Shown here: piece by piece, positions 1 through 10,130 of the stretch
Position numbering within the stretch: the first letter of the stretch is position 1
Layout of the letters: each line of letters begins with the position of its first letter
Assembly (NCBI RefSeq): GCF_900143085.1
Contig: NZ_FRCZ01000009.1
Location: 49,916 to 113,915, forward strand
DNA from: Gracilibacillus kekensis
Lineage (GTDB): Bacteria > Bacillota > Bacilli > Bacillales > Amphibacillaceae
Direction: 5' to 3'
DNA: 64,000 nt
Position numbers and translations under genes: made by a program
The notes under the pieces: generated by a model
The model's input: only the letters and a program-made list of their open reading frames with translations
Databases searched by the model: none
Told to the model about the DNA's origin: nothing

Positions 1-2
1 AA

Positions 3-680
3 CTTCTAAGCATTGATTTATCCTCAGATAGACAGGTGATCATTGGTCACTACTTACAAAAGGAAGGCAATTTTATCTCAAGTGAGATTTGGAATGATGT
101 CATAAAAAACTTTACGCGGATTAAAAGAGATATATTTGTTCGTTGGGGTACAGAAAGGTTTCTAATAATTCGATCGAGAAAGGAGACAAAAGAAAGTACT
201 CAACACTTTTTAAAACAGATCCAAATTTATTTCGAGGATAAATACCAACAAATTGTTTCGTTCGGGGTAGGTCATCTTACCGCATCTAATCGATTATATC
301 AATCTTTCGAACAAGCAGAACGCGCACTTAATGTCGCTATAAGGAAACAATCTATTATTTTTGATGATGATCTGCGGCTGGAGATGTGTCTACAAGATAT
401 ACAACAACACACCCGCTTAGAATTAGTAGATCGAACAGTGGCCCCGATTATGAAAGATCAAGAGTTAATTCATACCATTGAGGCATTTATTTCAAATAAT
501 CAATCGATTAAAGATTCCGCAAAAGCCCTGCACATTCACATTAATACGTTACATTATCGCTTTAAAAAAATAGAAAAGCTTACAAATCTTAATCCTCGTG
601 ACTTTCAAGACCTAACTACACTTTATCTTTCTCTTTCCTTTTTAGATGATTATCTAAAAATAAAGAATAAGAATACTTAA
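3..680 (+). CDS. CdaR/PucR-family transcriptional regulator, C-terminal part
   Basis: The reading frame is open to the left edge of the window, so the gene is cut and its true start lies outside. The last 60 or so residues form the PucR-type helix-turn-helix (SIKDSAKALHIHINTLHYR, then RFKKIEKLTNLNP), which is the hallmark of the CdaR/sugar-diacid regulator family. The preceding part matches the GGDEF-like middle region of these proteins (FGVGHLTASNRLYQSFEQAE). It lies directly upstream of glcD-glcF in the same orientation, the arrangement of ysfB-ysfC-ysfD in Bacillus subtilis, so it probably activates glycolate oxidase genes in response to glycolate or a related acid. The role is inferred from family and neighbours. 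Confidence 0.85.
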   Translation, partial: LLSIDLSSDRQVIIGHYLQKEGNFISSEIWNDVIKNFTRIKRDIFVRWGTERFLIIRSRKETKESTQHFLKQIQIYFEDKYQQIVSFGVGHLTASNRLYQSFEQAERALNVAIRKQSIIFDDDLRLEMCLQDIQQHTRLELVDRTVAPIMKDQELIHTIEAFISNNQSIKDSAKALHIHINTLHYRFKKIEKLTNLNPRDFQDLTTLYLSLSFLDDYLKIKNKNT

Positions 681-756
681 TTTTTGTTTATTCAAACATA
701 GTATATTTAATTATATGAATTATAATGAAATAAGTTAGATATAGGAGATGATAACG

Positions 757-2169
757 TTGATAACCACAGAAATAAAGGAAGCATTGATTCATCTTGTGGG
801 GACTGAAAACTATGATGATTCTAAAGTGAGTAAATTGGTCTATTCCTATGACGCAACTCCACAGTATCAATCGATGCCAGCTGCAGTAGTAGCTCCAAGA
901 AACAAGGAAGAGGTTGCTGAGATTGTAAAACTTTGTAATACACATTACATTCCAATAATTCCAAGAGGATCTGGAACGAATCTTTGTGCAGGAACTTGCC
1001 CGACAGAGGGTGGCATTGTTCTCCTTTTCAAGCACTTTAATTCGATCTTAGAAATTGATGAGGAAAATTTAACTGTAACAGTAGAACCAGGCGTGATTAC
1101 ATTAGATATGATAAAAGCAGTTGAAGCAAAAGGGTTGTTTTATCCACCCGATCCAAGTTCAATGAAAATATCAACAATTGGTGGAAATATTAACGAGAAC
1201 TCTGGAGGGTTACGCGGGTTAAAATATGGCGTTACTCGAGATTATGTTCTCGCATTAGAAGTGGTTTTACCATCTGGTGAAATCATTCACACTGGCGGAA
1301 AGCTGGCTAAAGATGTAGCAGGTTATGATCTAACACGATTATTTGTTGGAGCAGAAGGCACATTAGGGATCGTTACACAAGCAACACTCAAGCTAGTTCC
1401 CATGCCAGCATTTAAAATGACGATGCTCGCTCTCTATCACGATTTAGAATCAGCTGCCAATAGTGTTTCAAAAATTATAGCCAATAAAATTATTCCTACT
1501 ACTTTAGAGTTTCTAGATCAAGCGACATTAAAGGTTGTAGAAGAATATGCTCAAATTGGTTTACCGACTGACGTAAGTGCGGTGTTATTAATTGAGCAAG
1601 ATGGTCCGATGGAGGTCGTACAAGAAGATATGAAAAAATTAGCTAGTATTTGCCAACAAGAACAAGCTGTCTCTGTAAACGTAGCAGAATCAGAAGAAGA
1701 GGCTGATAGTTTACGAACGGCTAGAAGATCAGCTCTTTCTGCTATGGCAAGATTAAAGCCAACGACTATTTTAGAAGATGCAACCGTTCCACGCTCTGAA
1801 ATTGCTAAAATGGTTGTATCAATAAATGAAATTGCAGATAAATATGAGGTGAATATTTGTACATTTGGTCATGCTGGTGATGGAAACCTTCATCCTACTT
1901 GCTTAACTGATGCCCGTGACGAAGAAGAAATTAAAAGAGTAGAAAAAGCTTTTGAGGATATTTTCATCCGAGCGGTAGAACTTGGTGGAACCATTACTGG
2001 CGAACATGGTGTAGGTATGATGAAAGCTCCTTACCTTCATTTAAAGCTTGGTGATGCTGGTATAAACGCAATGCAAGCAATCAAACAATCACTCGATCCA
2101 AACAACATTATGAATCCCGCAAAAATTTTCGCAAAAGATACAAGAAAAAGAGTGGTGGTGACAAAATGA
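757..2169 (+). CDS. glcD: Glycolate oxidase subunit GlcD, FAD-linked
   Basis: FAD-binding PCMH-type oxidase of about 470 residues, the flavin subunit that oxidises glycolate (or lactate-like 2-hydroxyacids) to glyoxylate. The FAD-binding loop PRGSGTNLCAGTCPTEGGI and the C-terminal motifs FGHAGDGNLHP and GEHGVGMMKAPYL are typical of the GlcD/D-lactate dehydrogenase family. I chose the TTG at 757: an AGGAG lies at 743-747, which gives 9 nt spacing to this TTG but none to the ATG at 748. The stop overlaps the start of glcF by 4 nt (ATGA), so the two are translationally coupled. No separate glcE is present, as in Bacillus ysfCD. Confidence 0.93.
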   Translation: MITTEIKEALIHLVGTENYDDSKVSKLVYSYDATPQYQSMPAAVVAPRNKEEVAEIVKLCNTHYIPIIPRGSGTNLCAGTCPTEGGIVLLFKHFNSILEIDEENLTVTVEPGVITLDMIKAVEAKGLFYPPDPSSMKISTIGGNINENSGGLRGLKYGVTRDYVLALEVVLPSGEIIHTGGKLAKDVAGYDLTRLFVGAEGTLGIVTQATLKLVPMPAFKMTMLALYHDLESAANSVSKIIANKIIPTTLEFLDQATLKVVEEYAQIGLPTDVSAVLLIEQDGPMEVVQEDMKKLASICQQEQAVSVNVAESEEEADSLRTARRSALSAMARLKPTTILEDATVPRSEIAKMVVSINEIADKYEVNICTFGHAGDGNLHPTCLTDARDEEEIKRVEKAFEDIFIRAVELGGTITGEHGVGMMKAPYLHLKLGDAGINAMQAIKQSLDPNNIMNPAKIFAKDTRKRVVVTK

Positions 2170-3491
2170 CAACCTCAAAAGAACAAGAAACGATTCAACA
2201 ACAATTCAAGGAGCGAATGGATGAAGATGAATTAATGAATTGTATGCGTTGTGGCTTTTGTTTACCCGCCTGTCCAACGTATGTTGAATCAGGCTATAAA
2301 GAAGAACATTCTCCAAGGGGGCGTCTTGCCTTAATGAAGGCAGTAATAGATGGGGATATTGAACTTGATAAAGACGTTGAAAATTCACTAGATATGTGTT
2401 TAGGATGTCGGGCATGTGAGCCAGTTTGTCCTGCTGGGGTCAATTATGGTCATTTATTAGAAGAGGCACGTGACACGATCCATCAAAATAAAAAGCATAG
2501 CTTACTAGTCCAAACGACTCGTAAATCAGCATTTTATGGACTATTTCCACACCAAAACCGGATGCGCTCATTAACAGGATTCCTAAGTTTTTATCAACGC
2601 TCAGGGTTACAAAAAGCTTTTCATAAGACTAAATTAAATCATTTATTACCTGAAAATCTATCATCAATAGAGAAAGTATTGCCAAAAGTGCCTACAAGAA
2701 AAGAAATGAAGGATCGACCGTCGTATGTTCCAGCTGTATCAACTGCCAAAAAACGGGTTGCCTTTTTCCATGGATGCTTAATGGATACAATGTTTAGGCA
2801 AACAAATGATGCAACTATCCAATTACTTAAACTAGCGGGCTGTGAAATTGTCATCCCACAAGACCAAGCATGCTGCGGAGCCCTTCATGCTCATAGTGGT
2901 GAGAAAGACGGCGCAAAAGAACTCGCCAAACGCAATATTATTGCATTTGAAAAACTAAAAGCTGATTATATAATTACCAATGCTGGCGGTTGTGGAGCCT
3001 TTTTAATTGATTATGACCATCTTTTAAAAGATGATTCGGAATGGGCAGATCGTGCCAAACAGTTCACGGAATGTATCAAAGATATTTCTAGTATTCTTGT
3101 AGAGCTAGATTTTCATAAAAGATCTCTACATTTACAAGAACAAATTATCACTTATCAAGACTCTTGTCACCTTCTTAACGTAATGAAAACTTCGAATGAA
3201 CCACGAATACTATTAAAAGCGATTGACAATGTAGAGTACCGTGAAATGGAGAAAGCGGATAGTTGTTGTGGATCTGCGGGTATTTATAATATTGTAGAAA
3301 CAGAAATGTCGATGAAAATATTAGATTCGAAAATGGTTAATGTTAAAGAAACACAAGCAGTCACTATAGTAACAGCTAACCCAGGATGTTTGCTACAGAT
3401 GAAGCTTGGTATTGAACGAGAAGGATTAAGTGATTCCATACGTGCAGTGCATATCGTGGATTTACTTTTAGAAGCAACTAATTCGAAATAG
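2166..3491 (+). CDS. glcF: Glycolate oxidase iron-sulfur subunit GlcF
   Basis: 441 residues, the usual length for GlcF/YsfD. Two N-terminal [4Fe-4S] ferredoxin motifs are visible (NCMRCGFCLPACPTY and DMCLGCRACEPVCPAG), followed by two CCG cysteine-rich domains (ACCGALHAHSG and YQDSCHLLN ... DSCCGSAGIYN). This subunit passes electrons from the GlcD flavin towards the membrane quinone pool. It starts inside the glcD stop codon (ATGA overlap), so it belongs to the same transcript. I see no strong terminator directly after the stop. Confidence 0.93.
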   Translation: MTTSKEQETIQQQFKERMDEDELMNCMRCGFCLPACPTYVESGYKEEHSPRGRLALMKAVIDGDIELDKDVENSLDMCLGCRACEPVCPAGVNYGHLLEEARDTIHQNKKHSLLVQTTRKSAFYGLFPHQNRMRSLTGFLSFYQRSGLQKAFHKTKLNHLLPENLSSIEKVLPKVPTRKEMKDRPSYVPAVSTAKKRVAFFHGCLMDTMFRQTNDATIQLLKLAGCEIVIPQDQACCGALHAHSGEKDGAKELAKRNIIAFEKLKADYIITNAGGCGAFLIDYDHLLKDDSEWADRAKQFTECIKDISSILVELDFHKRSLHLQEQIITYQDSCHLLNVMKTSNEPRILLKAIDNVEYREMEKADSCCGSAGIYNIVETEMSMKILDSKMVNVKETQAVTIVTANPGCLLQMKLGIEREGLSDSIRAVHIVDLLLEATNSK

Positions 3492-4391
3492 CTATAATTA
3501 AGATTTCAAAAGAAAAGCCACTAGATAACTCTATAAGATCAGAAGGTTTTGATTATAATATCCATCTTAAGCTAAGTTGAGAGCTCAACGTAAAATAGGA
3601 TGATGAGTAAGGTATGTTATTTTTTTATTGCCCAGTACAACAATCAATGTTTTTTTTATTTTGTGATTAGTGCATTTTCAAGATACTCTATTTGTCTAGT
3701 AATAATGCTACTATTTCAGGCAGAGCAACTAGTATGTCTAAAAAATAGTAGAATTTATTAGATTTTTAGGGTATCATATCACCTTACACTTTTATTAGAG
3801 TTAAAATAAGCCACTCCTTTTAATAGATTTCTACAAAGATACAAACTCATGCAAAATAGGGGTTGCTTTATTTTATATGTGTTGCATTGATTACTTAAAG
3901 CTGTTTCATTAATAAATAAATCATTTTTGTAAAGCCTACTCTTTATTAATTCGAAAACGGATTTTTGAACCAGCAAAATAATTTTTAGCTACTGAAAAAT
4001 ATAACTCTTTTTCCATTTCAACTAATTGTTCAATTTTTCACTAAGCTTTCCTCTCAACTAATCCAACTCCTCCTGATGGCGTTTGTGTTCCCTCTCCCCT
4101 ATAGACTTGGCTTTATAATAAATAACCATTTAGCTATTCTCTCTAAATAAATACAGGTGCCTCAACTTTTTCAAATTCGAACACTTCAAACTTAAAATGA
4201 CTTCTAGAAATTATAGAGGCTTTTAGTTCTGTATTATCATCGCTCACCAAGTTCCATAATATAACGTAATTCTAACACTTGAATTAATAAAGTTTAGATG
4301 CTCTCCTTTTTGTTAATATATTTCATTTACTTGAATGATTAAAATCAATACAATTTCCATAAGCTTTAAATTCAAACAAGGAGATGTAATA
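3492..4391. other. AT-rich intergenic region with decayed coding remnant
   Basis: About 900 bases with no intact gene. No clear terminator hairpin follows glcF. The minus strand around 3985-4125 holds a short decayed coding stretch, listed separately. The rest is AT-rich and unrecognised. The promoter of the next gene should lie near its right end; AAGGAGA at 4379-4385 is the ribosome binding site of that gene. Confidence 0.5.
3985..4125 (-). pseudogene. Decayed fragment, possibly phage-regulator-like
   Basis: Read on the minus strand, one frame gives GEGTQTPSGGVGLVERKA, then two stop codons, then KIEQLVEMEKELYFSVAKN. The style (a PSGG.GLVERKA segment followed by a charged helix) recalls small phage-encoded regulators of the ArpU type, but that is recall and not a search result. 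Internal stops and lack of a start mark it as a remnant. An open stretch downstream at 3779-3976 is probably noncoding. Confidence 0.35.
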
Positions 4392-5594
4392 ATGAACAAA
4401 ACTACTATAATACTGAGGTCTGCGTGGCAAGTAATGAACATTGGAGACATTTCCCACACTCCAGCGGCTCTTGAATTATTAGAGAAAAATATGCCCGGTG
4501 TGGAGGTAATAGTATGGGCATCTGATGACCTTACAGAAGAAGCTATTACAATGATGCGTAAACGATTCAATAACCTTCAAGTTGTTAAGGGGAGTATACT
4601 AGAAAATGGGAAAGCGACTAATATAGAACTGCAACAGGCTATTGATAAAAGTGTTTTTCTATTACATGCATCTGGCCCATTACTCGTCGGTCATGAAGAA
4701 GTGAAAGCGTATACGAAACATACTGGGAAACCATATGGTGTCTTTGGTATAACTTATGGAGGATATAATGAACCAAATTGGACAGGATTAACAGAACTCT
4801 TGTCTCAGGCTTCTTTCCTTTATTTTAGAGATTCACCATCACTTGAAAAAGCTATAAAGGAAGGTATTAAAGCCCCTATAATGAAGTTAGGCCCTGACGT
4901 AGCATTCTCTTTTGACATCCGAGACGACTTAAAAGCGAAAAGATTTCTGAAAGAAAATGATTTGGAAGAAAATCATTTTCTGTGTTGCATAATAAGATAC
5001 AGGTATACACCTTTTTGGAGAGTAAAAGGGACAGAGTTCGATGAAAGTAAACATGAAATAAATGAATCGATGAAGGAAAAGGACAACGAAGAAATAAGAC
5101 AGGCCATTATTGAAGTTGTCAGAAAAACCAAATATAAAGTATTAATTTGTCCTGAGGATCAAACCCAAATGGTTCTGAGTAAAGAAATGTTACTGGAAAA
5201 ACTTCCTGAAGATGTAAGGGAGAGAGTCGTTTGGAGAGAAAAATTCTGGTTAACTGATGAAGCATTAAGTGTGTATATACGATCCGCTGGATTATTTGGT
5301 AGTGAGATGCACTCCCCAATACTCTGCATAGGTCATGGAATACCTGCAATTGTGTGCAGATGGAAGGAACAATCAACTAAAGGGTACATGTGGCAAGATT
5401 TTGGTCTTGGAGACTGGTTATTTGATTTGGATAAAGAGTCTGATAAGAAGAAAATTGTTCCAGCAGTGTTGAACCTTGCAATGAATAATAAGGATGCAAA
5501 AAACAAAGCATTAGAAGCCAAGAAGCATGTAGAAAAGTTACAAATAGAAATGATAGACACTTTGCAGCAAGAGTTAAACAAAATCTCCATATAA
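4392..5594 (+). CDS. Polysaccharide pyruvyl transferase family protein
   Basis: 400 residues from the ATG at 4392, which has AAGGAGA 6-12 nt upstream; an in-frame ATG at 4335 lacks such a site. The N-terminus (LRSAWQVMNIGDISHTPAAL) and C-terminal region (GSEMHSPILCIGHGIPAIVC) fit the polysaccharide pyruvyl transferase fold (CsaB/WcaK type), where the conserved RxHa/EMHs-like segment near the C-terminus contacts the acceptor or nucleotide. Such enzymes add ketal-pyruvate to sugars, but in catabolic clusters the role is unclear. It stands alone, followed by a strong hairpin at 5722-5761, and precedes the beta-glucuronidase gene by 400 nt. Family assignment is fairly sure, substrate unknown. Confidence 0.75.
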   Translation: MNKTTIILRSAWQVMNIGDISHTPAALELLEKNMPGVEVIVWASDDLTEEAITMMRKRFNNLQVVKGSILENGKATNIELQQAIDKSVFLLHASGPLLVGHEEVKAYTKHTGKPYGVFGITYGGYNEPNWTGLTELLSQASFLYFRDSPSLEKAIKEGIKAPIMKLGPDVAFSFDIRDDLKAKRFLKENDLEENHFLCCIIRYRYTPFWRVKGTEFDESKHEINESMKEKDNEEIRQAIIEVVRKTKYKVLICPEDQTQMVLSKEMLLEKLPEDVRERVVWREKFWLTDEALSVYIRSAGLFGSEMHSPILCIGHGIPAIVCRWKEQSTKGYMWQDFGLGDWLFDLDKESDKKKIVPAVLNLAMNNKDAKNKALEAKKHVEKLQIEMIDTLQQELNKISI

Positions 5595-5721
5595 ACTCCT
5601 ATATTAAGTAATCTAATAGATCGGTAATAGACTTCTTTTATATAATTAATAAATGACAAAATTTTCGAATGAATGATCATACGATTAAAGCATTCAATAT
5701 TAAAATCAATCATCACCGACA

Positions 5722-5761
5722 TCTAAATGTTTTGATGATCCCCAGCATCAAAACATTTAGA
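5722..5761 (+). terminator. Long perfect hairpin, probable terminator
   Basis: TCTAAATGTTTTGATG (5722-5737) pairs perfectly with CATCAAAACATTTAGA (5746-5761) around an 8-nt loop; CTAAGTTTTT follows. It lies about 130 nt after the stop of the pyruvyl-transferase-like gene and before the beta-glucuronidase promoter. The T-run is displaced by several bases, so an inverted-repeat remnant of a mobile element is an alternative. Confidence 0.55.
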
Positions 5762-5993
5762 CTAAGTTTTTAGGAGACCGTCCATTTGATAGCTTCGAAC
5801 AGTTGTTAATATAATTACTTGATTATATATAACAGTTTAATCATAACATTCAATGAATTTTATATTATTTCAGTTCAATAAATTATAAATTGTTACATTT
5901 CAAAATAATGTTTAAGTTAGGTCTAAGGTGCTGTTTAGTAGAATCTATTTTTTAGATAAATTAAGATAAATTGATAAATTTGGAGGTATATCT

Positions 5994-7778
5994 ATGCTTT
6001 ATCCATTGGATAATGGAATACGAGAAGTAAAGGAATTATCGGGACTATGGAATTTTAAAGTTGATTTTAAAAACGAAGGATTTGAAAAACGTTGGTACGA
6101 GAATCCTTTAGCGGATACAATCGAAATGCCTGTTCCTTCTAGTTACAATGACCTTACAACGGATACTGCTATTCGTGACCACATTGGAGATGTATGGTAT
6201 GAGAGGATAATTTTTATTCCTAATGGCTGGGTAAATCAACGAATTGTTCTAAGAGTAGGCAGTGCTACAAATCATGCTGTCATGTGGGTGAATGGCCAAG
6301 AAGTTGCGAGACATAAAGGCGGATATTTACCCTTTGAAGCAGATATAACTGATTTGGTTAAACAGGGTGAGAAGAACCGAGTAACAATCGCAGTTAATAA
6401 TATCTTAGACTGGTCTTGTCTCCCTTCTGGAGAAATAAAAACATATAAAGATACAAGTAAATATCCAGAAGGATATAAAACTCAAGAAACTTATTTCGAC
6501 TTTTTTAATTACTCAGGTATACATAGACCTGTTCGTTTATATACAACCCCGAAAAGTTATATTGAGGATGTTACTGTGCAAACAGATATTCAAGATAGTA
6601 ATGGTGTTATTAAATACAGTGTGTCTACCCAAGGGGATATAGCATCAGTTAAGGTCAGCGCCTTCGATGAAAATAATAAGTTGGTAGCTACATCAAAAGG
6701 AAAGAACAATCAATTTATAATTAAAAATGCTCATTTATGGGAGCCTGGTAATGCATATTTATACTCCCTGGTATTTCAAACTGAAAGTGAGCAAGGTGTG
6801 GTTCAAGACCGATATGAGTTACCTGTTGGAATACGTACTGTTAGAGTTGCAGGGAAGCAACTTTTAATTAACGAGAAACCGTTTTATTTCAAAGGATTCG
6901 GAAAACATGAAGATTCAGATCTTCATGGTAGGGGAATGGATGAGGTTATTAACGTAAAGGATTTTAACTTATTAAAATGGATTGGAGCTAATTCATTCCG
7001 TACTTCCCATTATCCTTACTCAGAGGAGCTTATGAGGTTAGCTGATCGTGAAGGATTGGTTGTTTTGGATGAGGTCCCAGCTGTGGGAATGTGTTTTTGG
7101 AGTGAAACGAATACTGTTTTTAATGAAGAACGTGTAAATGAACAAACATTAGAGCACCATTTACAAGTGATAAGAGAAATGATTAAAAGGGATAAAAACC
7201 ATCCATGTGTCGTTATGTGGAGTATTGCAAATGAAGTTGCAACAAATGAAGAAGCATCAGAGCCATATATTAGAGCGGTTGCTGAAGAAACGAAAAAACT
7301 GGATTCTACACGTCCAAATACAATTGTCCATACTATGTGGCCATCTGTTGATAGGGTTAGCCAATATGTAGATGTTATTTGTTTAAATAAATATTTTGGA
7401 TGGTATTCCGACCATGGTAAATTAGATTTAATCGAAAAGCATATGGATAAAGAACTTTTAGAGTGGTATGAGAAGTATAAAAAACCAATCATTATTACTG
7501 AATATGGTGCAGACGCAATTGCCGGTTATCATCAAGTCCCAGCTGTAACGTTTACAGAGGAATTCCAAATTGAACTATTACACCAATTTCATAAATCTTT
7601 TGATAAACATGATTTTGTTATTGGAGAGCAAGTTTGGGCATTTGCCGATTTTGCGACAAAACAAGGTTTGACACGGGTAGTTGGAAACAAAAAAGGCATA
7701 TTCACAAGACAAAGACACCCAAAATCAGCAGCGTTTTATCTTCAAAAACGTTGGTTGGGAAAGAACCCAAAATGGTGA
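5994..7778 (+). CDS. uidA: Beta-glucuronidase, glycoside hydrolase family 2
   Basis: 594 residues, close to the 603 of Escherichia coli UidA, and colinear with it from the first residues (LDNGIREVKELSGLWNF). Domains: sugar-binding jelly roll (about 1-180), Ig-like domain (180-275), TIM barrel (275-594). The acid/base glutamate is E414 in SIANEVATNEE and the nucleophile E503 in IITEYGADAIAG. The NxK motif that recognises the glucuronate carboxylate is present (GNKKGIF, N565 and K567), which separates it from beta-galactosidases. It has no signal peptide, so it acts on imported glucuronides. GGAGGT at 5982-5987 fixes the start. It is followed 63 nt later by the alpha-galactosidase gene and is probably co-transcribed with it. 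Confidence 0.95.
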   Translation: MLYPLDNGIREVKELSGLWNFKVDFKNEGFEKRWYENPLADTIEMPVPSSYNDLTTDTAIRDHIGDVWYERIIFIPNGWVNQRIVLRVGSATNHAVMWVNGQEVARHKGGYLPFEADITDLVKQGEKNRVTIAVNNILDWSCLPSGEIKTYKDTSKYPEGYKTQETYFDFFNYSGIHRPVRLYTTPKSYIEDVTVQTDIQDSNGVIKYSVSTQGDIASVKVSAFDENNKLVATSKGKNNQFIIKNAHLWEPGNAYLYSLVFQTESEQGVVQDRYELPVGIRTVRVAGKQLLINEKPFYFKGFGKHEDSDLHGRGMDEVINVKDFNLLKWIGANSFRTSHYPYSEELMRLADREGLVVLDEVPAVGMCFWSETNTVFNEERVNEQTLEHHLQVIREMIKRDKNHPCVVMWSIANEVATNEEASEPYIRAVAEETKKLDSTRPNTIVHTMWPSVDRVSQYVDVICLNKYFGWYSDHGKLDLIEKHMDKELLEWYEKYKKPIIITEYGADAIAGYHQVPAVTFTEEFQIELLHQFHKSFDKHDFVIGEQVWAFADFATKQGLTRVVGNKKGIFTRQRHPKSAAFYLQKRWLGKNPKW

Positions 7779-7841
7779 ATATAGAAATAAGTAAACTCTT
7801 TTTGTGTTAGAAGATGGTGGATGTTACAGGAGGAATAGTTA

Positions 7842-9983
7842 ATGTATCGTGTTAAAGCGAAGAATGATGCAATCATATTAATGCATGACGAGATGCCAAT
7901 TATGCAAGAAATAGCACCATATATTCTTTTGGATGATGGACAAGAAATCCAGGGATATTTAAAAAATCTTGAATGTAAAAAGGAAGAAAAAGATTTTGAG
8001 GAATTTTACGCCTACAAGATTCTATTTTCTACCTATGATGAAAATATCCATTTAACGCTCGATATGAATGTTTATGGAGATAAGCTATTTACTATAGTCT
8101 CAGGAACGCTACCAATTAACTCATTTGAAAATACAAAAACATTTAGGTCAGAATCCTCCATAGAATTACGGATTAAATCGTTAAACGTGAACGGTGGTTT
8201 TTTGGGGAATTATCTATTTTCAAAATGGTGGACAAGGCCTCAATTTGGGAAAAACATATCCGAATTGAAGCCTCAAACTCAATCACTTATATGGAAAGAA
8301 AATGACTTATACTATCATTTGTTGCCATTGAGTGATGATAATTTTAAAACTATGTTAAGAGGGAATGATGACGGTTTAGTTATTAGTATTTCTCCACATT
8401 CGAGTGGATTTACAACCATTTCCTCGAAAGCTTTTATACTTGGAAACAGTAGAGACCCTTTTGAATTAACGAAAGTTACCACAGATACAGGCTTTGATGT
8501 TTTAAATTCAGGGGGAGTCCCAGGGAATCAAAGAAAATACCCTGAAATTTTTGAATACCTTGGTTGGTGTACTTGGGATGCCTTTTATCATAATGTTAAT
8601 TCGGAGAAAATTTTAAATAAAGCAAAAGAATTCAAAGAAAAAAACTTACCTGTTAAATGGCTCATGATTGATGATGGTTGGTCTGAAACTAAAGATGAAA
8701 AATTACTTTCATTAAAAGAAGATAAAACAAAATTTCCAGAAGGATTAAAAGGAACAATAAATTTATTGAAAAACAATTTTGGATTTAGCATGGTTGGTGT
8801 TTGGCATGCTTATACAGGATATTGGCAAGGTATACATCCAGAGAGTATTTTATTAAATACACTGAAAGATAGTCTATATAAGACTGCAAGTGGGAGAATA
8901 TTCCCATCACCAGATGGGCATAAGGGATTCTTATTTTGGAATGAATGGCACAATTATCTAAAAAAGCAAGGAGTAGATTTTGTTAAAGTAGATAATCAGA
9001 GTGCTTTAATTGATTTTGTAAAATTCCAAATTCCTATTGGGAAAGCAGCAAAAAATTCACATGCGTCACTAGAAGCTTCAGTTGGACTTCATTTTAACAG
9101 TACAATTATTAACTGTATGGGTATGTCTGCAGAGCAGTTATGGCATAGACCAATGACCGCCCTTTCACGAAATAGCGATGACTTTTATCCAAATAAAGAA
9201 CAAAACTTTAAAGAACATGCTTTACAAAATGCATATAACTCATTTTATCATCGAAACTTTATATGGGGAGATTGGGATATGTGGTGGACAAAGCATGAAG
9301 ATGCTTTAAACAATGGTATTTTAAGAGCTGTAAGTGGAGGCCCGTTGTATATGAGTGATCGTCTGGGGGAAACAGAGCCAGAACAACTTTGGCCACTAAT
9401 CCTATCTAATGGGATAGTTCTTAGGTGTGACCAAGGTGGAGTACCTACTGAAGATTGTTTATTAAAGAACCCACATGAAGATAGTATTCCTTTAAAGGTT
9501 TGGAATACATCTGGTAATTCAGCAGTCATCGCAGCATTTAATATTAATCTTAAGGGTCAAGAAGTAGAGTGTGAAATAGGATCTAAGGATATTCCAACTT
9601 TGGAAGGTAATAGATTTATTTTATATGATCACTTGGAAAAGAAAACATATCTATTAGACCAACATTCTACTTTTTCTTTCTCATTACGCGATAATGAAGT
9701 GAAATTATTTATACTCGTACCTATAGAGAATGAATTTGCTTCAGTTGGCTTGTTAAATAAATATATTTCACCAGCTACACTTAAAAATCAGTTCGATTAC
9801 GGTGAAAAGAAAATCATTATTTTAAAGGGTGGAGATGGAGTCTATGGCTTCTACTCCACAACCAAACCAAAAGAAGTTTTAGCAGATGGAAAATCGGTTC
9901 CAATTTCCCAACAAGAAGCATTATATACTGTCAAAATAGAACCTTCAGAGTCGGAAGTACTGCTAGAAATTCTATTGGATTAA
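7842..9983 (+). CDS. Alpha-galactosidase, GH36 Sip1/raffinose-synthase-like
   Basis: 713 residues, no signal peptide. The central barrel carries YLGWCTWDAFYHNV and WLMIDDGWSE, typical of the Sip1/raffinose-synthase branch of GH36. The catalytic nucleophile is predicted at D384 in DFVKVDNQ and the acid/base at D446 or D447 in SRNSDDFYP. The family retains alpha-galactosides; in bacteria such proteins are usually hydrolases and not plant-type transferases. CAGGAGGAATAG just upstream gives the start. Placed after uidA, it suggests the imported oligosaccharide carries both glucuronic acid and alpha-galactose. A clean terminator lies at 10099-10130. Confidence 0.85.
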   Translation: MYRVKAKNDAIILMHDEMPIMQEIAPYILLDDGQEIQGYLKNLECKKEEKDFEEFYAYKILFSTYDENIHLTLDMNVYGDKLFTIVSGTLPINSFENTKTFRSESSIELRIKSLNVNGGFLGNYLFSKWWTRPQFGKNISELKPQTQSLIWKENDLYYHLLPLSDDNFKTMLRGNDDGLVISISPHSSGFTTISSKAFILGNSRDPFELTKVTTDTGFDVLNSGGVPGNQRKYPEIFEYLGWCTWDAFYHNVNSEKILNKAKEFKEKNLPVKWLMIDDGWSETKDEKLLSLKEDKTKFPEGLKGTINLLKNNFGFSMVGVWHAYTGYWQGIHPESILLNTLKDSLYKTASGRIFPSPDGHKGFLFWNEWHNYLKKQGVDFVKVDNQSALIDFVKFQIPIGKAAKNSHASLEASVGLHFNSTIINCMGMSAEQLWHRPMTALSRNSDDFYPNKEQNFKEHALQNAYNSFYHRNFIWGDWDMWWTKHEDALNNGILRAVSGGPLYMSDRLGETEPEQLWPLILSNGIVLRCDQGGVPTEDCLLKNPHEDSIPLKVWNTSGNSAVIAAFNINLKGQEVECEIGSKDIPTLEGNRFILYDHLEKKTYLLDQHSTFSFSLRDNEVKLFILVPIENEFASVGLLNKYISPATLKNQFDYGEKKIIILKGGDGVYGFYSTTKPKEVLADGKSVPISQQEALYTVKIEPSESEVLLEILLD

Positions 9984-10098
9984 AGTTCAGTAAATGAAAG
10001 AGGCGTATACTTGCGAGCAAAGATTTGTTTTTAGAAAGAATAATTAGGTAATGTACTGTCAGGTATTAAAATTCTCTATAAGTTTTAAATGTAGTTTT

Positions 10099-10130
10099 AG
10101 CAACGTCATTGTCATATGGCGTTGCTTTTT
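10099..10130 (+). terminator. Rho-independent terminator after the alpha-galactosidase gene
   Basis: AGCAACGTCA (10099-10108) pairs with TGGCGTTGCT (10117-10126), including one G-T pair, around an 8-nt loop and runs straight into TTTTT. It ends the uidA-alpha-galactosidase transcript about 115 nt after the stop. The remaining bases to 10320 show nothing recognisable. Confidence 0.8.

Noticed and set aside
3779..3976. 65-codon minus-strand open frame
   Set aside because: No ribosome binding site and low-complexity AT-rich composition.
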